DNA from: Gemmatimonadaceae bacterium
Lineage (GTDB): Bacteria > Gemmatimonadota > Gemmatimonadetes > Gemmatimonadales > Gemmatimonadaceae
Direction of reading: 5' to 3'
Length of the DNA stretch: 64,000 nucleotides
Assembly (NCBI GenBank): GCA_025934775.1
Contig: JAICWO010000009.1
Span: 1-64,000 of the forward strand
The position numbers and the translations under genes were made by a program. Shown one piece after another: positions 50,366 through 58,833 of the stretch (position 1 is its first letter; every line of letters begins with the position of its first letter). The notes under the pieces are model-generated. The model worked only from the letters and a program-made list of their open reading frames with translations, was not told the DNA's origin and searched no databases.

Positions 50366-52312
50366 CTACGACGCGGGTGCGCTGAGTGCGTCCAGCCGTT
50401 CGCTCGCCGTACCCCATGCGTCGAGCGCGCGTTCCAGCTCGCTCTTTCGGCGTTCCAGCTCCGCTCCGAGATCAGAGGCACGCGTCACGCCGTCAGCATC
50501 CATGTAGAGATGTGGGTCTTCCAGAACTCGCGTGATCTCGTCAATACGGGCTTCGATCGACTGAATCGTGGCCTCGATCTCCTCGACGTTTCGCTGTAGC
50601 GCGCGGAGGGCGGTTCGTGCCTCTCGATTGGAATCGTCCCGTCGAGCGGTTTTTCTCTTCTCCGCCACGCGCCGGAGCGACTCCTCTTCCGCTGAACGTA
50701 TTGCGGCGGCGTGCTCGCGCTCCGCGGACACCGCTTCCCACTCCGCAAAGTTTCCGTCGAAATCGATGATGTGGTGGTCGTGGAGCACCCACACGCGGCT
50801 CGTCAACGCACGGAGCAGCTCACGGTCGTGGCTCACGAGCAGCACCGTGCCCTCGTATCGCTCGATCGCGTCCTCGAGCGCCTCGATCGATTCGACGTCC
50901 AGGTGATTCGTCGGTTCGTCGAGTATCAGGAGGTTGGCGCCGCTGAGCATCAGCATCGCCAGCGCCACCCGTGCCCGTTCGCCGCCGGAGAGGGTATCCG
51001 CGCGACGCTGCACTTCGTCGCCCGAGAACCCAAAGCGCCCCAGGTGACCCTGCACGAGACGGCGATCCCACGTCGGCCGCAGGTCGTTGATCACATCAAA
51101 CAGCGTTTGATCGAGCGGTACCTGCGCGAGATCCTGCCGATAGTACCCGACCGTGATCCCGCCGCCGACGCGAAGCGTGCCCGAGGCAATCGCGTGCTCG
51201 CCGAGCAGTGCGCGAATGAACGTCGACTTGCCGGCGCCATTCGGCCCGATCAGGCCGACGGTATCGCCGCGCATGATCGTGGCAGTCGCGTCCTGCACGA
51301 GCACACGGTTCTCGACCGCGACCGTCGCGTGCTCCGCGATCAGGACACGATCACCGCCACGCTCACCGGGCTCGAACCGCACCGACATCGTGGCATCATC
51401 AGTGGCCGGGGCACTCAGTCGCGGCAGCCGATCGAGCCGCTTGCGACGACCCTTCGCCTGCTTGCTGTTCTGACCGGCGATGTTGCGCGTGATATAGTCC
51501 TGCTCGTTCGCGATCTTGCGCTGCTGTTGATCGAACTGCCGCTGCTGCGTGAGGCGGCGAAGCGCCCGCTGCTCGACGAACGGCTCGTAGCCGCCGGCAT
51601 ACGGCATCGCGGTGTCGCCCTCGAAATGCAGCACGTGATCGACGACCGCCGCGAGGAACGCGCGATCATGGCTGATCACGAGTACGGTCGCCGGCGACGA
51701 CGCGAGGTATTCCTCGAGCCAGCGCGTGGTCTCGAGGTCCAAATGATTTGTCGGCTCGTCGAGCAACAACACATCAGCGGGGCTGACGAGCTGCCGCGCG
51801 AGACCGAGCCGGCCGCGTTCGCCACCGCTGAGATGCGCGATCGGCGACTTGCGCGCAGCCTGCGGGTCGAAGCCCAGGCCGTGAAGGACGGCATCTACGC
51901 GAGGCGCGATCTCGTAGCCTCCCTCGCGCTCAAATCGCTCCAGATCGCGACCGTAGCGGGCGAGCGCCGACTCGCTCGAGTCGTGTTCCAGGCGCGCGGC
52001 CTGGTCCACGAGTGAACGTTCGAGCGCCAGAAGTTCCGCGAACTGGCCCGCCGCCGCTTCCCAAACCATGGTCACGTCGCCGAAGTCGCGGTGCTGCTCG
52101 AGGAGCGACACCCGAATACCGGGCTGCCTCGCGATCTGTCCTTCCGTCGGCGCCATCTCGCCGGTCAGCAGTCGGAACAGAGTCGTCTTTCCGGTGCCAT
52201 TCCGGCCCACGATGCCCCAGCGCTCACCAGCCCCTACTGTGAACGTGATGTCGCGAAACAGTAGCGTCGCGCCGAATTCGACCGAGGCACTCGAGACCGC
52301 GAGCTGCGTCAT
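50366..52312 (-). CDS. ABC-F family ATPase
   Basis: A 648-residue soluble protein with two ATPase cassettes: Walker A GRNGTGKTT and GPNGAGKST, signatures LSGGERGRL and LSGGERARV, and Walker B LLDEPTNHLD in both. A linker between them and a coiled-coil C-terminus match Uup/EttA-type proteins, which act at the ribosome rather than in transport. The ATG overlaps the ArsC-like gene by four bases. Confidence 0.92.
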   Translation of the reverse strand: MTQLAVSSASVEFGATLLFRDITFTVGAGERWGIVGRNGTGKTTLFRLLTGEMAPTEGQIARQPGIRVSLLEQHRDFGDVTMVWEAAAGQFAELLALERSLVDQAARLEHDSSESALARYGRDLERFEREGGYEIAPRVDAVLHGLGFDPQAARKSPIAHLSGGERGRLGLARQLVSPADVLLLDEPTNHLDLETTRWLEEYLASSPATVLVISHDRAFLAAVVDHVLHFEGDTAMPYAGGYEPFVEQRALRRLTQQRQFDQQQRKIANEQDYITRNIAGQNSKQAKGRRKRLDRLPRLSAPATDDATMSVRFEPGERGGDRVLIAEHATVAVENRVLVQDATATIMRGDTVGLIGPNGAGKSTFIRALLGEHAIASGTLRVGGGITVGYYRQDLAQVPLDQTLFDVINDLRPTWDRRLVQGHLGRFGFSGDEVQRRADTLSGGERARVALAMLMLSGANLLILDEPTNHLDVESIEALEDAIERYEGTVLLVSHDRELLRALTSRVWVLHDHHIIDFDGNFAEWEAVSAEREHAAAIRSAEEESLRRVAEKRKTARRDDSNREARTALRALQRNVEEIEATIQSIEARIDEITRVLEDPHLYMDADGVTRASDLGAELERRKSELERALDAWGTASERLDALSAPAS

Positions 52313-52668
52313 TTGCCAATCCAGGACTTCCAGTCCTGCTCGGCGAGTCCCACCGTGAGCGCGTTCCCGTTGCGCACGAGAGGCATGCGAAGCAACTGCG
52401 GCTCGTCGCACAGCTTGTTGAACCAGCCCTCATCCGACAGCCGCGCAGCGCGCAGTCCGAGCTCGTCATATCGCCCGGACTCGCGATCGATCAGTTTATC
52501 GAGACCGAATTTCTGCACGAACCGCTTCAGCTCGCCCGGCGATGCCGCACGCTCATTCAGGTCGACGAAATGCGTCTTGACGCGACGCTCCGAGAAAAAG
52601 CGAAGCGCCTTCCGCGTGTCGGCGCTCTTTTTCACGCCGAATACCTGAACTTCGATCGCTGATGTCAC
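52309..52668 (-). CDS. ArsC/Spx-like protein lacking the catalytic cysteine
   Basis: A 119-residue thioredoxin-fold protein of the ArsC/YffB group. VQVFGVKKSADTRKALRFF aligns with the family's GIKNCDTxKKA, but the Cys is absent (KS). It keeps the RRVKTHFVDL and MPLVRNG segments. The only Cys is at 87. It cannot reduce arsenate by the usual mechanism, so a regulatory role like Spx is possible. The GTG start lies six bases after a TATACT element and overlaps the divergent hydrolase gene. Confidence 0.75.
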   Translation of the reverse strand: MTSAIEVQVFGVKKSADTRKALRFFSERRVKTHFVDLNERAASPGELKRFVQKFGLDKLIDRESGRYDELGLRAARLSDEGWFNKLCDEPQLLRMPLVRNGNALTVGLAEQDWKSWIGK

Positions 52669-53651
52669 GCAGCGAGTATACCTATCGCCCCGCGTGGTGG
52701 GTACCGGGAGGCCACGCGCAAACGCTTTGGGGCAAGTTCTTGCGCCCCAGGCCGCCGCTCGCGACGCGCGTGGAGCGTTGGGAAACTCCGGATGGTGATT
52801 TTCTCGACGTGCATCGGCTCGACGCGCCGAATGCGACGCACGACGCGCCGCGCCTGTTTTTCTTGCACGGCCTCGAGGGGACGATTCGCTCGCACTACGT
52901 CGCCGGTTTCTTCGCAGAGGCGCAGCGACGCGGCTGGGCGGCGGACCTCATGATCTTCCGCGGCTGCGGCGACGAGCCGAATCGCGCGCCGCGCTTCTAT
53001 CACTCCGGCGAGACGACCGATCTGGCGTTCGCACTCGATCGCGTGATCGCGGAGTCGCCCGAGCGGCCCATCGTGCTCGCCGGTGTTTCGCTCGGCGGCA
53101 ACGTTATGCTCAAGTTCCTCGGCGAACGTGGAGCCGGCGCGCCACCGCAGATCCGTGCCGCGGCTGCGATCTCCGTCCCGTTCGATCTTGAACGCGGCGC
53201 AAGACATATCTCGACCGGATTCTCGCGCATCTACGATCGCCATTTCCTCCGTTCGCTTCGCGAGAAGGCGCTCGCGAAGCTGCAGCGCTATCCGGAGCTG
53301 TTCGACCCCGCGGCGCTCGAGCGCGCGCACTCGATCTACGAGTTCGACGACGCGGTGACCGCGCCGGTGCACGGATTCGCCGACGCGCACGACTATTACG
53401 TTCGCTCGAGCTCTCTGCGCTTTCTGAGCGCGATTCGAGTGCCGACATTTTTGCTCAGCGCGATCGACGATCCGTTTCTGCCGAGCGACGTACTCGACGA
53501 GGTGCGGACGATCGCGGCCAGTAATCCGAGTCTCTCGGTCGAATTCACCAAGCGGGGCGGGCACGTTGGGTTTGTCAGCGGCCGCATTCCGTGGCGGCCG
53601 TTCTATTACGCGGAGTGGCGGGCATGCGAATACTTGCAGCGCACGCTGTAG
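52662..53651 (+). CDS. YheT-type alpha/beta hydrolase
   Basis: A 329-residue protein of the YheT/ABHD1 group. WWVPGGHAQTLWG is the signature near the start, LFFLHGLEG the oxyanion region, and Ser143 in GVSLGGN the nucleophile. A DDPF motif with the Asp and a GGHVGF motif with the His complete the triad. It likely hydrolyses esters. The start overlaps the ArsC-like gene by seven bases. Confidence 0.88.
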   Translation: MSRSEYTYRPAWWVPGGHAQTLWGKFLRPRPPLATRVERWETPDGDFLDVHRLDAPNATHDAPRLFFLHGLEGTIRSHYVAGFFAEAQRRGWAADLMIFRGCGDEPNRAPRFYHSGETTDLAFALDRVIAESPERPIVLAGVSLGGNVMLKFLGERGAGAPPQIRAAAAISVPFDLERGARHISTGFSRIYDRHFLRSLREKALAKLQRYPELFDPAALERAHSIYEFDDAVTAPVHGFADAHDYYVRSSSLRFLSAIRVPTFLLSAIDDPFLPSDVLDEVRTIAASNPSLSVEFTKRGGHVGFVSGRIPWRPFYYAEWRACEYLQRTL

Positions 53652-53747
53652 TCGGCCCATGCTGACCAATGGCAGACGAGGCCTTCTCGCGAGAGCGTTA
53701 AATTGCGAGCCGCGGCCAGCACACTATTTCAGGACCCAGGACACCAT

Positions 53748-53837
53748 ATGGCGGCAGCACAGTTCCGACACACCAAGCGCGGTCCATTCCATCAGCACGA
53801 GAGGATGAGCATCGTCGCTCACGAGGGTGGCGCGTGA
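53748..53837 (+). CDS. Possible 29-residue small protein coupled to the next gene
   Basis: ATG with AGGA 6 bases before it opens 29 codons, giving a basic, His-rich peptide (begins MAAAQFRHTKRG, five His in all). The stop TGA overlaps the GTG start of the membrane-protein gene (GTGA), the usual coupling layout in this genome. A TTGCGA-N16-TATTTC promoter-like pair lies about 24 bases upstream. It could be a leader peptide or a real small protein. Confidence 0.45.
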   Translation: MAAAQFRHTKRGPFHQHERMSIVAHEGGA

Positions 53838-54364
53838 CCGCCGTTTACCTCATGACCTTCATCGCCGGACTGTTGCTCGGCGTTCTGGTGATGATCTACG
53901 GCGTCGAGCGACCGCGCGAAGAGAACCCGGCCAGCGAGCGTTCATTCCGGCTCTCTCCGGCGGTTGCTGTACCGTTCCTGGTGATCTTCGGCGCGGTGGG
54001 ATACATCCTCACGGGCCAGCAGACGAGCTCGGCGGCATCTCGGTTTGCTATTTCCATTGCCGTGGCGATCGTCGCAGCCGTCGTCGCGGCACGGCTCGTG
54101 AGGAAATGGTGGGCTGTAACCCCCGAGCACGACGTCGACGATGAACGGTACGTGCTCCAGGGCCATTTGGCTTGCGTGACCAAACCCATCGCCGACGGCG
54201 TTGAAGGAGAGGTGTCCTTCGAGATCGGCAATGAGCATCGGGTCCTCCGCGCGCGCGGCGTCGATCAGAGCGCGCTTGCGCCTGGCACGGACGTGGTCAT
54301 CGAACGAATCGAGGATGATCTCGCTTTCGTCGAGGATTGGAAGGAAGTCGAGAAGCGGCTGTAA
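53834..54364 (+). CDS. Membrane protein with C-terminal OB-like domain
   Basis: A 176-residue protein. Three hydrophobic segments (about 4-22, 47-62 and 72-90) precede a soluble domain at 105-176 that reads like the OB fold of NfeD proteins. The match is weak. The GTG start has GAGG 7 bases upstream and overlaps the small ORF. The gene is followed 18 bases later by a second small membrane protein gene. Confidence 0.6.
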   Translation: MTAVYLMTFIAGLLLGVLVMIYGVERPREENPASERSFRLSPAVAVPFLVIFGAVGYILTGQQTSSAASRFAISIAVAIVAAVVAARLVRKWWAVTPEHDVDDERYVLQGHLACVTKPIADGVEGEVSFEIGNEHRVLRARGVDQSALAPGTDVVIERIEDDLAFVEDWKEVEKRL

Positions 54365-54382
54365 GCTGCGGAGGCGGACGCG

Positions 54383-54682
54383 ATGTGGGACGCAGTCCTT
54401 TGTATTCTGATCATCGGAGGATTCTTCGTTCTCCGAGCGGTCTTCGCGACGATCTTTTTCCTTCTGCTGATTCCCGAAGGAGACCGGTGTCCAAACTGTG
54501 ACGCGGTCACACTCCGCATCGAATCGCGCGGCTGGAATTTTCTGCTGCCCCGCATGCGCACGAGCTGGTGCTTCGAATGCGGGTGGCACGGTCTCCTGCG
54601 AAACGGGCCTCTCTCGCCGACCCAACCGCTCCCGTCTTCGGCCGAGCGACAGTCACCGCGCGCTGGCGGCGTGCAGCCTTAG
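54383..54682 (+). CDS. Small membrane protein with zinc ribbon
   Basis: A 99-residue protein: one or two hydrophobic helices in residues 3-30, then a zinc ribbon with CPNC (36-39) and CFEC (63-66). GGAGG lies about 8 bases before the ATG. It follows the OB-domain membrane protein. Its last 30 bases overlap the convergent gene. Function unknown. Confidence 0.6.
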   Translation: MWDAVLCILIIGGFFVLRAVFATIFFLLLIPEGDRCPNCDAVTLRIESRGWNFLLPRMRTSWCFECGWHGLLRNGPLSPTQPLPSSAERQSPRAGGVQP

Positions 54683-54943
54683 CCACTCCGGCCAATTGCC
54701 GGTGAGCTCGAAGAAGTCGTCGAAGTAGACGAGTCCTCTCGACTCCAACTCGCCAATGAGGTCGCCCAGCCCGTCGCCCTCGCCGTAGATCGGACCAACC
54801 GCGATCAGATCTCGTTCGACGCGAAATTCGTCAGCCGTGAGGCCGAGCCGTTCATCGACCTGCTCGCGCGTGAGGCCGCTGCGCTCGTACGCCTCTCGAC
54901 GAATGAATAGCGTCGGCGCGCCGTTCGCGATCTCGAGTGCCAT
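54653..54943 (-). CDS. Hypothetical protein
   Basis: A 96-residue soluble, acidic protein. It has a helix-turn-helix-like stretch AYERSGLTREQVDERLGL followed by an acidic C-terminal half ending in NWPEWLRL. GGAGGG lies 8 bases before the chosen ATG. No family is recognised. It is divergent from mnmG and its 3' end overlaps the zinc-ribbon gene. Confidence 0.6.
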   Translation of the reverse strand: MALEIANGAPTLFIRREAYERSGLTREQVDERLGLTADEFRVERDLIAVGPIYGEGDGLGDLIGELESRGLVYFDDFFELTGNWPEWLRLHAASAR

Positions 54944-55038
54944 GCTTCGACCCTCCGTGCTTCTGATGGTGGCGGCTGAATATACCACCGTCTCGAGAGC
55001 GCTCCCTCCAATCGAAGTACGCCCGTAGCTTTCCTCGC

Positions 55039-56985
55039 ATGAGCGCTCCCGCCGACCCGCTGTTCACCGAAGCAACGTTTGACGTGATCGTCGTCGGCGC
55101 CGGTCACGCCGGCGCGGAGGCGGCCACCGGTGCAGCGCGGACTGGAGCGCGCGTTGCCATCGTGACGAGCGCGCTCGAGACCATCGGTCAAATGTCGTGC
55201 AATCCGGCGATCGGCGGCATCGCGAAGGGAACCGTCGTGCGCGAGGTCGACGCGCTTGGCGGAATCATGGGCCGCGCGACGGATCTCGCGTCGCTCCAGT
55301 TCCGCATGTTGAATCGGAGCAAGGGGCCGGCGGTCTGGGCGCCGCGTGCCCAGTGCGATCGTGGGTTGTACCGGCGCGCCGTCCGGACGCTGCTCGAGGA
55401 GCATGAGAACATCCAGACCATCCAAGGCACCGTGGCTCGCCTGATCCTCGACGAAGCGAACGGGCGCGTCTCCGGCGTCGAAACGCTCGAGGGTCGCCGC
55501 TTCGAAGCGCGCGCTGTGGTCATCACGACAGGCACGTTCCTCCGCGGCCGCATACACATCGGCACGGAGACGAAGATCGGCGGCGGCCGCGCCGGTGAGT
55601 CGGCGGCGACGCATCTCGCCGAGCAGCTCGACCGGCTGGGGCTCGTCGTTGAGCGATTCAAGACCGGCACTCCGCCGCGCATCGACGGACGTTCCGTCGA
55701 TTTTAGACAACTCCAAAGGCAGGACAGCGAGATCGAACAGTTCGACTACTCGTGGTCCCACTTCTGGAGCGCGCCGCGCCGAACGTCTTCCGACACTCGG
55801 CATCCGGAGCAGATGCCGTGTTGGATCGCGTTCCTCGGCGAGCCGGGCAAGCGAATCATTCAGGAGAACATTGGGAAGTCCGCGATGTACGGCGGCGCGA
55901 TTTCTTCGCGCGGCCCGCGGTATTGCCCTTCGGTCGAAGACAAGATCGTGAAGTTCCCAGCGGCGGAACGGCATCAGCTTTTCCTCGAGCCCGAGGGGCA
56001 CGATACGTCGGAGCTCTACGTCAACGGGCTTTCGACGTCGCTCCCTTCGGCCGTGCAGATCGAGATCCTGCGATCGATCCCTGGCCTCGAGAATGCGCGC
56101 ATGACGCGCGCCGGCTACGCGATCGAGTACGACTACTACCCGCCCACGCAGCTCGACGCGACGCTCGGCCTGAAGGCGCTCGCCGGTTTGTACTTCGCCG
56201 GGCAAATCAACGGCACGACCGGGTACGAGGAAGCCGCGGGGCAGGGCATCGTCGCCGGAATCAATGCCGGCCGGTTCACTCGCGAGGAGTCGCCGCTCGT
56301 CCTCGGCCGCGAGACGTCGTACATCGGCGTGCTCGTCGACGATCTCGTCACGCGAGGCGTCGACGAGCCGTATCGACTATTCACGTCGCGGTCGGAGTTT
56401 CGCCTCACGGTGCGACAAGACAACGCGCTGCGGCGGCTCGCGCCCATCGGAGCGGAGCTCGGGATCTATGACAGCGCGGAGCGTGCGACGATCGATCGGC
56501 GCTTTGCGCACGAGGATGAAGCGCGGAGACTCGCCGAGACGACGAGCATCCTCCCGTCGCAAGCCGAGCTGCTGCTCGATGCGGCGGGCAGCGCGCCGTT
56601 GCCGCATTCCGTGAAGGTCGCCGAGGTCGCGCGCCGGCAGAGCGTCTCACTCGCGGAATTGTTGGTGGCCGCGGGCGTGGAGCACGAGCTCGCACCGGAT
56701 GCGATCATCACGACGGAGCTCGAGCTCAAGTACGAGGGCTATTTCGCGCGCGAGCGGGATCAGGCGGCGAAGCTGCGGCGGATGGGGCAGTTCGCGCTGG
56801 GCACCGACACGCCGTACGGCGAGATGCAGTCGCTGTCGTTCGAGGCGCGGCAGAAGCTCGCGCACATTCGGCCGTCGACGCTCGCGCAGGCCGCGCGCAT
56901 TCCCGGCGTGAGCCCGACGGATCTTCAAAATCTCGTAATAGAGATCGAGAAGCGCCGCCGGCGTCTGGCGGACGCCGCATCATAG
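55039..56985 (+). CDS. mnmG: tRNA uridine-5-carboxymethylaminomethyl modification enzyme
   Basis: A 648-residue FAD protein. VVGAGHAGAEAA is the dinucleotide loop, and QMSCNPAIGGIAKG and AQCDRGLYRRAVR are family signatures. YCPSVEDKIVKF and G-Y-E-E-A-A-G-Q-G follow. With MnmE it modifies wobble uridine of certain tRNAs. The gene (gidA) is typically near the origin, and here it lies about 1.1 kb before parA-parB. The usual rsmG neighbour is not present. Confidence 0.95.
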   Translation: MSAPADPLFTEATFDVIVVGAGHAGAEAATGAARTGARVAIVTSALETIGQMSCNPAIGGIAKGTVVREVDALGGIMGRATDLASLQFRMLNRSKGPAVWAPRAQCDRGLYRRAVRTLLEEHENIQTIQGTVARLILDEANGRVSGVETLEGRRFEARAVVITTGTFLRGRIHIGTETKIGGGRAGESAATHLAEQLDRLGLVVERFKTGTPPRIDGRSVDFRQLQRQDSEIEQFDYSWSHFWSAPRRTSSDTRHPEQMPCWIAFLGEPGKRIIQENIGKSAMYGGAISSRGPRYCPSVEDKIVKFPAAERHQLFLEPEGHDTSELYVNGLSTSLPSAVQIEILRSIPGLENARMTRAGYAIEYDYYPPTQLDATLGLKALAGLYFAGQINGTTGYEEAAGQGIVAGINAGRFTREESPLVLGRETSYIGVLVDDLVTRGVDEPYRLFTSRSEFRLTVRQDNALRRLAPIGAELGIYDSAERATIDRRFAHEDEARRLAETTSILPSQAELLLDAAGSAPLPHSVKVAEVARRQSVSLAELLVAAGVEHELAPDAIITTELELKYEGYFARERDQAAKLRRMGQFALGTDTPYGEMQSLSFEARQKLAHIRPSTLAQAARIPGVSPTDLQNLVIEIEKRRRRLADAAS

Positions 56986-56992
56986 CGAACGT

Positions 56993-57013
56993 GCACGGAA
57001 CTTCTCTCCGTGC
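56993..57013. other. Short hairpin after mnmG
   Basis: GCACGGA, a 7-base loop and TCCGTGC form a 7-bp stem just after the mnmG stop. No T-tract follows. Confidence 0.35.
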
Positions 57014-57024
57014 GTGTGGTAGGC

Positions 57025-57049
57025 AATAAGTAGCAACATGCTACTTATT
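57025..57049. promoter_or_regulatory. 25-base near-perfect palindrome before the SIMPL gene
   Basis: AATAAGTAGCA-ACA-TGCTACTTATT has perfect 11-base arms around three bases. It is AT-rich, lies about 50 bases before the next start and has no T-tract, so an operator is more likely than a terminator. Confidence 0.5.
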
Positions 57050-57100
57050 CCGCGCACGACCTTTGCGGTCACGTGTCTGCGCTTTTTCGTACGGAGATTC

Positions 57101-57826
57101 ATGATGCTGAACTTTCGATCGGTGCTTGCAGTCATCGCCATTGCGTTCGGAATCGCGACGACGGCCAACGCCCAGATAGCGACGTCGATGCGTCCCGGCC
57201 CGCAGATCGCGACCACAGGCCGTGGTGAGGCGCGGGTCACGCCGGATCGCGCCACGATCTTCATCGGCGTGCAGAGTCGGGCAGTCACCGCGGCAGTGGC
57301 GGCGGCGGAGAACGCGCGCAAGCAACGCGCAGTGCTCGACACGCTCAAGTCGCTGGGCTTCGCGGCGAATCAACTCTCTACCGCGAACTACAATGTGTCC
57401 CCTGAGATGACGTACCCGAGCGCCCCGGGCCAATCGCCACGGGTGACCGGCTACACCGTGACAAACACGGTGCGCGTCGATGCGCGTCGAATCGAGGACG
57501 TTTCGAAGGCGATTGACGGCGCGCTCGCTAAGGGTGCGAACGAGATCTCGAGTCTGCAGTTCTACTCGAGCGTGGCGGATTCGGCGCGCAAGGCAGCGCT
57601 GGCGGACGCCGTCGCGAACGCTCGCGCGGACGCGGAGGTGCTCGCCCGCGCAGCGGGAGGTTCCTTGGGACCGCTCCTGGAGCTTTCGACTGGCTCTCTA
57701 CCGGTTCAGCCACTGGATGCGCCGGCAGCTCGCGTCATGGCCGCGGCGCGGCCGACACCAATCGAACCGGGTGAACAGACGGTAGACGCGACGGTGAGCG
57801 CGCGCTGGGCGTTCGTTTCGAAGTAA
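57101..57826 (+). CDS. Exported SIMPL (DUF541) domain protein
   Basis: A 241-residue protein with a signal peptide ending in TANAQ. The SIMPL domain shows TTGRGEARVTPDRATIF and a V-x-NTVRVDARRI stretch. The family occurs in periplasmic stress-related proteins; its function is unclear. GGAG lies 4-7 bases before either of two adjacent ATGs (57101 or 57104). A palindrome at 57025-57049 precedes it. Confidence 0.8.
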   Translation: MMLNFRSVLAVIAIAFGIATTANAQIATSMRPGPQIATTGRGEARVTPDRATIFIGVQSRAVTAAVAAAENARKQRAVLDTLKSLGFAANQLSTANYNVSPEMTYPSAPGQSPRVTGYTVTNTVRVDARRIEDVSKAIDGALAKGANEISSLQFYSSVADSARKAALADAVANARADAEVLARAAGGSLGPLLELSTGSLPVQPLDAPAARVMAAARPTPIEPGEQTVDATVSARWAFVSK

Positions 57827-57875
57827 GTCCAAGCCTTCAGGGGTCCGTCGAACGTCGCACGTCGAGCGGCTGCGA

Positions 57876-57891
57876 CGTGCCACGTGGCACA
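57876..57891. promoter_or_regulatory. parS-like site 1
   Basis: CGTGCCACGTGGCACA carries the CACGTG core and symmetric GC/GC flanks of a parS-type 16-mer, with one end mismatch. It lies about 190 bases before parA. The usual parS is TGTTTCACGTGAAACA, so it differs symmetrically at the TT/AA positions. Confidence 0.65.
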
Positions 57892-57914
57892 TTCGAGTTT
57901 CGGCGAGATGCGCG

Positions 57915-57930
57915 TGTGCCACGTGGCACA
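57915..57930. promoter_or_regulatory. parS-like site 2
   Basis: TGTGCCACGTGGCACA is a perfect 16-base palindrome, 39 bases after site 1. Both sites share GTGCCACGTGGCACA, suggesting that ParB here recognises a GC variant. Confidence 0.7.
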
Positions 57931-58065
57931 TCATGGGATACCCGTCGCATCGCGGCAGAATCGTTGTATACCGCCCCTGGCGGGAATAGATTGGCGCGAC
58001 TGGCATAGTCCGCCGGGAGATGTCTCTCCGCGCGACGGAGTCAGTCGACCTCCAGCCTCACCATC

Positions 58066-58833
58066 GTGGCACGCGTTATCGCGATTGCGAACCAGAAGGG
58101 CGGCGTCGGCAAGACCACCACGGCCGTGAACCTCGCCGCGAGTCTCGCCGCTGCCGAACAACGCACTCTCCTGATCGACGGCGATCCGCAGGGCAACGCG
58201 ACCAGCGGAATCGGCGTTCAGAAAGACCAGATCAGCGGAACCGTCTACGACGTGCTGATCGGCGAGCGCAGTCTAGCCGACTCCACAATACATCACGTCC
58301 ATTTCAAGGCGCTGGACGTCGTGCCCGCCACCCCAGACCTCGCCGGGGCGGAAATCGAGCTCGTGGAGCGGCGTGACCGCGAACGCGCGATGCGGCATGC
58401 GGTAACGGCAGTCAAGAATCGCTATGACTTCGTGCTGATCGATTGTCCGCCGTCGCTCGGGCTGATCACCCTGAACATGCTTGCCGCCGCTGACGCGCTA
58501 CTGATCCCGCTCCAATGCGAGTATTACGCATTGGAAGGCCTCTCCCAGTTGCTCAACACGGTGCACCTGATCCAGCGCAGTGTGAATCCAGAGCTGGCGA
58601 TCGATGGCGTGTTGCTCACCATGTACGACGCGCGGCTCAACCTGTCTCGACAGGTTGCCGCCGAAGCTCGAGAGTACTTCGGCAATCAGGTGTTCGACGC
58701 CGTCATCCCGAGAAACGTACGTTTAGCCGAAGCCCCCAGCTTCGGGAAGCCGATCATCCTATACGATGTCGCGTCCGTCGGCGCGCAAGCGTACGTAGCC
58801 GTGGCCAAAGAGCTGCTCGCGAGGCGCAAATGA
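58066..58833 (+). CDS. parA: Chromosome partitioning ATPase ParA (Soj)
   Basis: A 255-residue protein with the deviant Walker A KGGVGKTT near the start, Walker A' LLIDGDPQGNA and Walker B LIDCPPSLG. It has the short, chromosomal Soj form without an N-terminal DNA-binding domain. It uses ATP to position ParB-parS complexes on the nucleoid. The GTG start has no strong ribosome site. It overlaps parB by four bases, and two parS-like sites lie upstream. Confidence 0.96.
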   Translation: MARVIAIANQKGGVGKTTTAVNLAASLAAAEQRTLLIDGDPQGNATSGIGVQKDQISGTVYDVLIGERSLADSTIHHVHFKALDVVPATPDLAGAEIELVERRDRERAMRHAVTAVKNRYDFVLIDCPPSLGLITLNMLAAADALLIPLQCEYYALEGLSQLLNTVHLIQRSVNPELAIDGVLLTMYDARLNLSRQVAAEAREYFGNQVFDAVIPRNVRLAEAPSFGKPIILYDVASVGAQAYVAVAKELLARRK

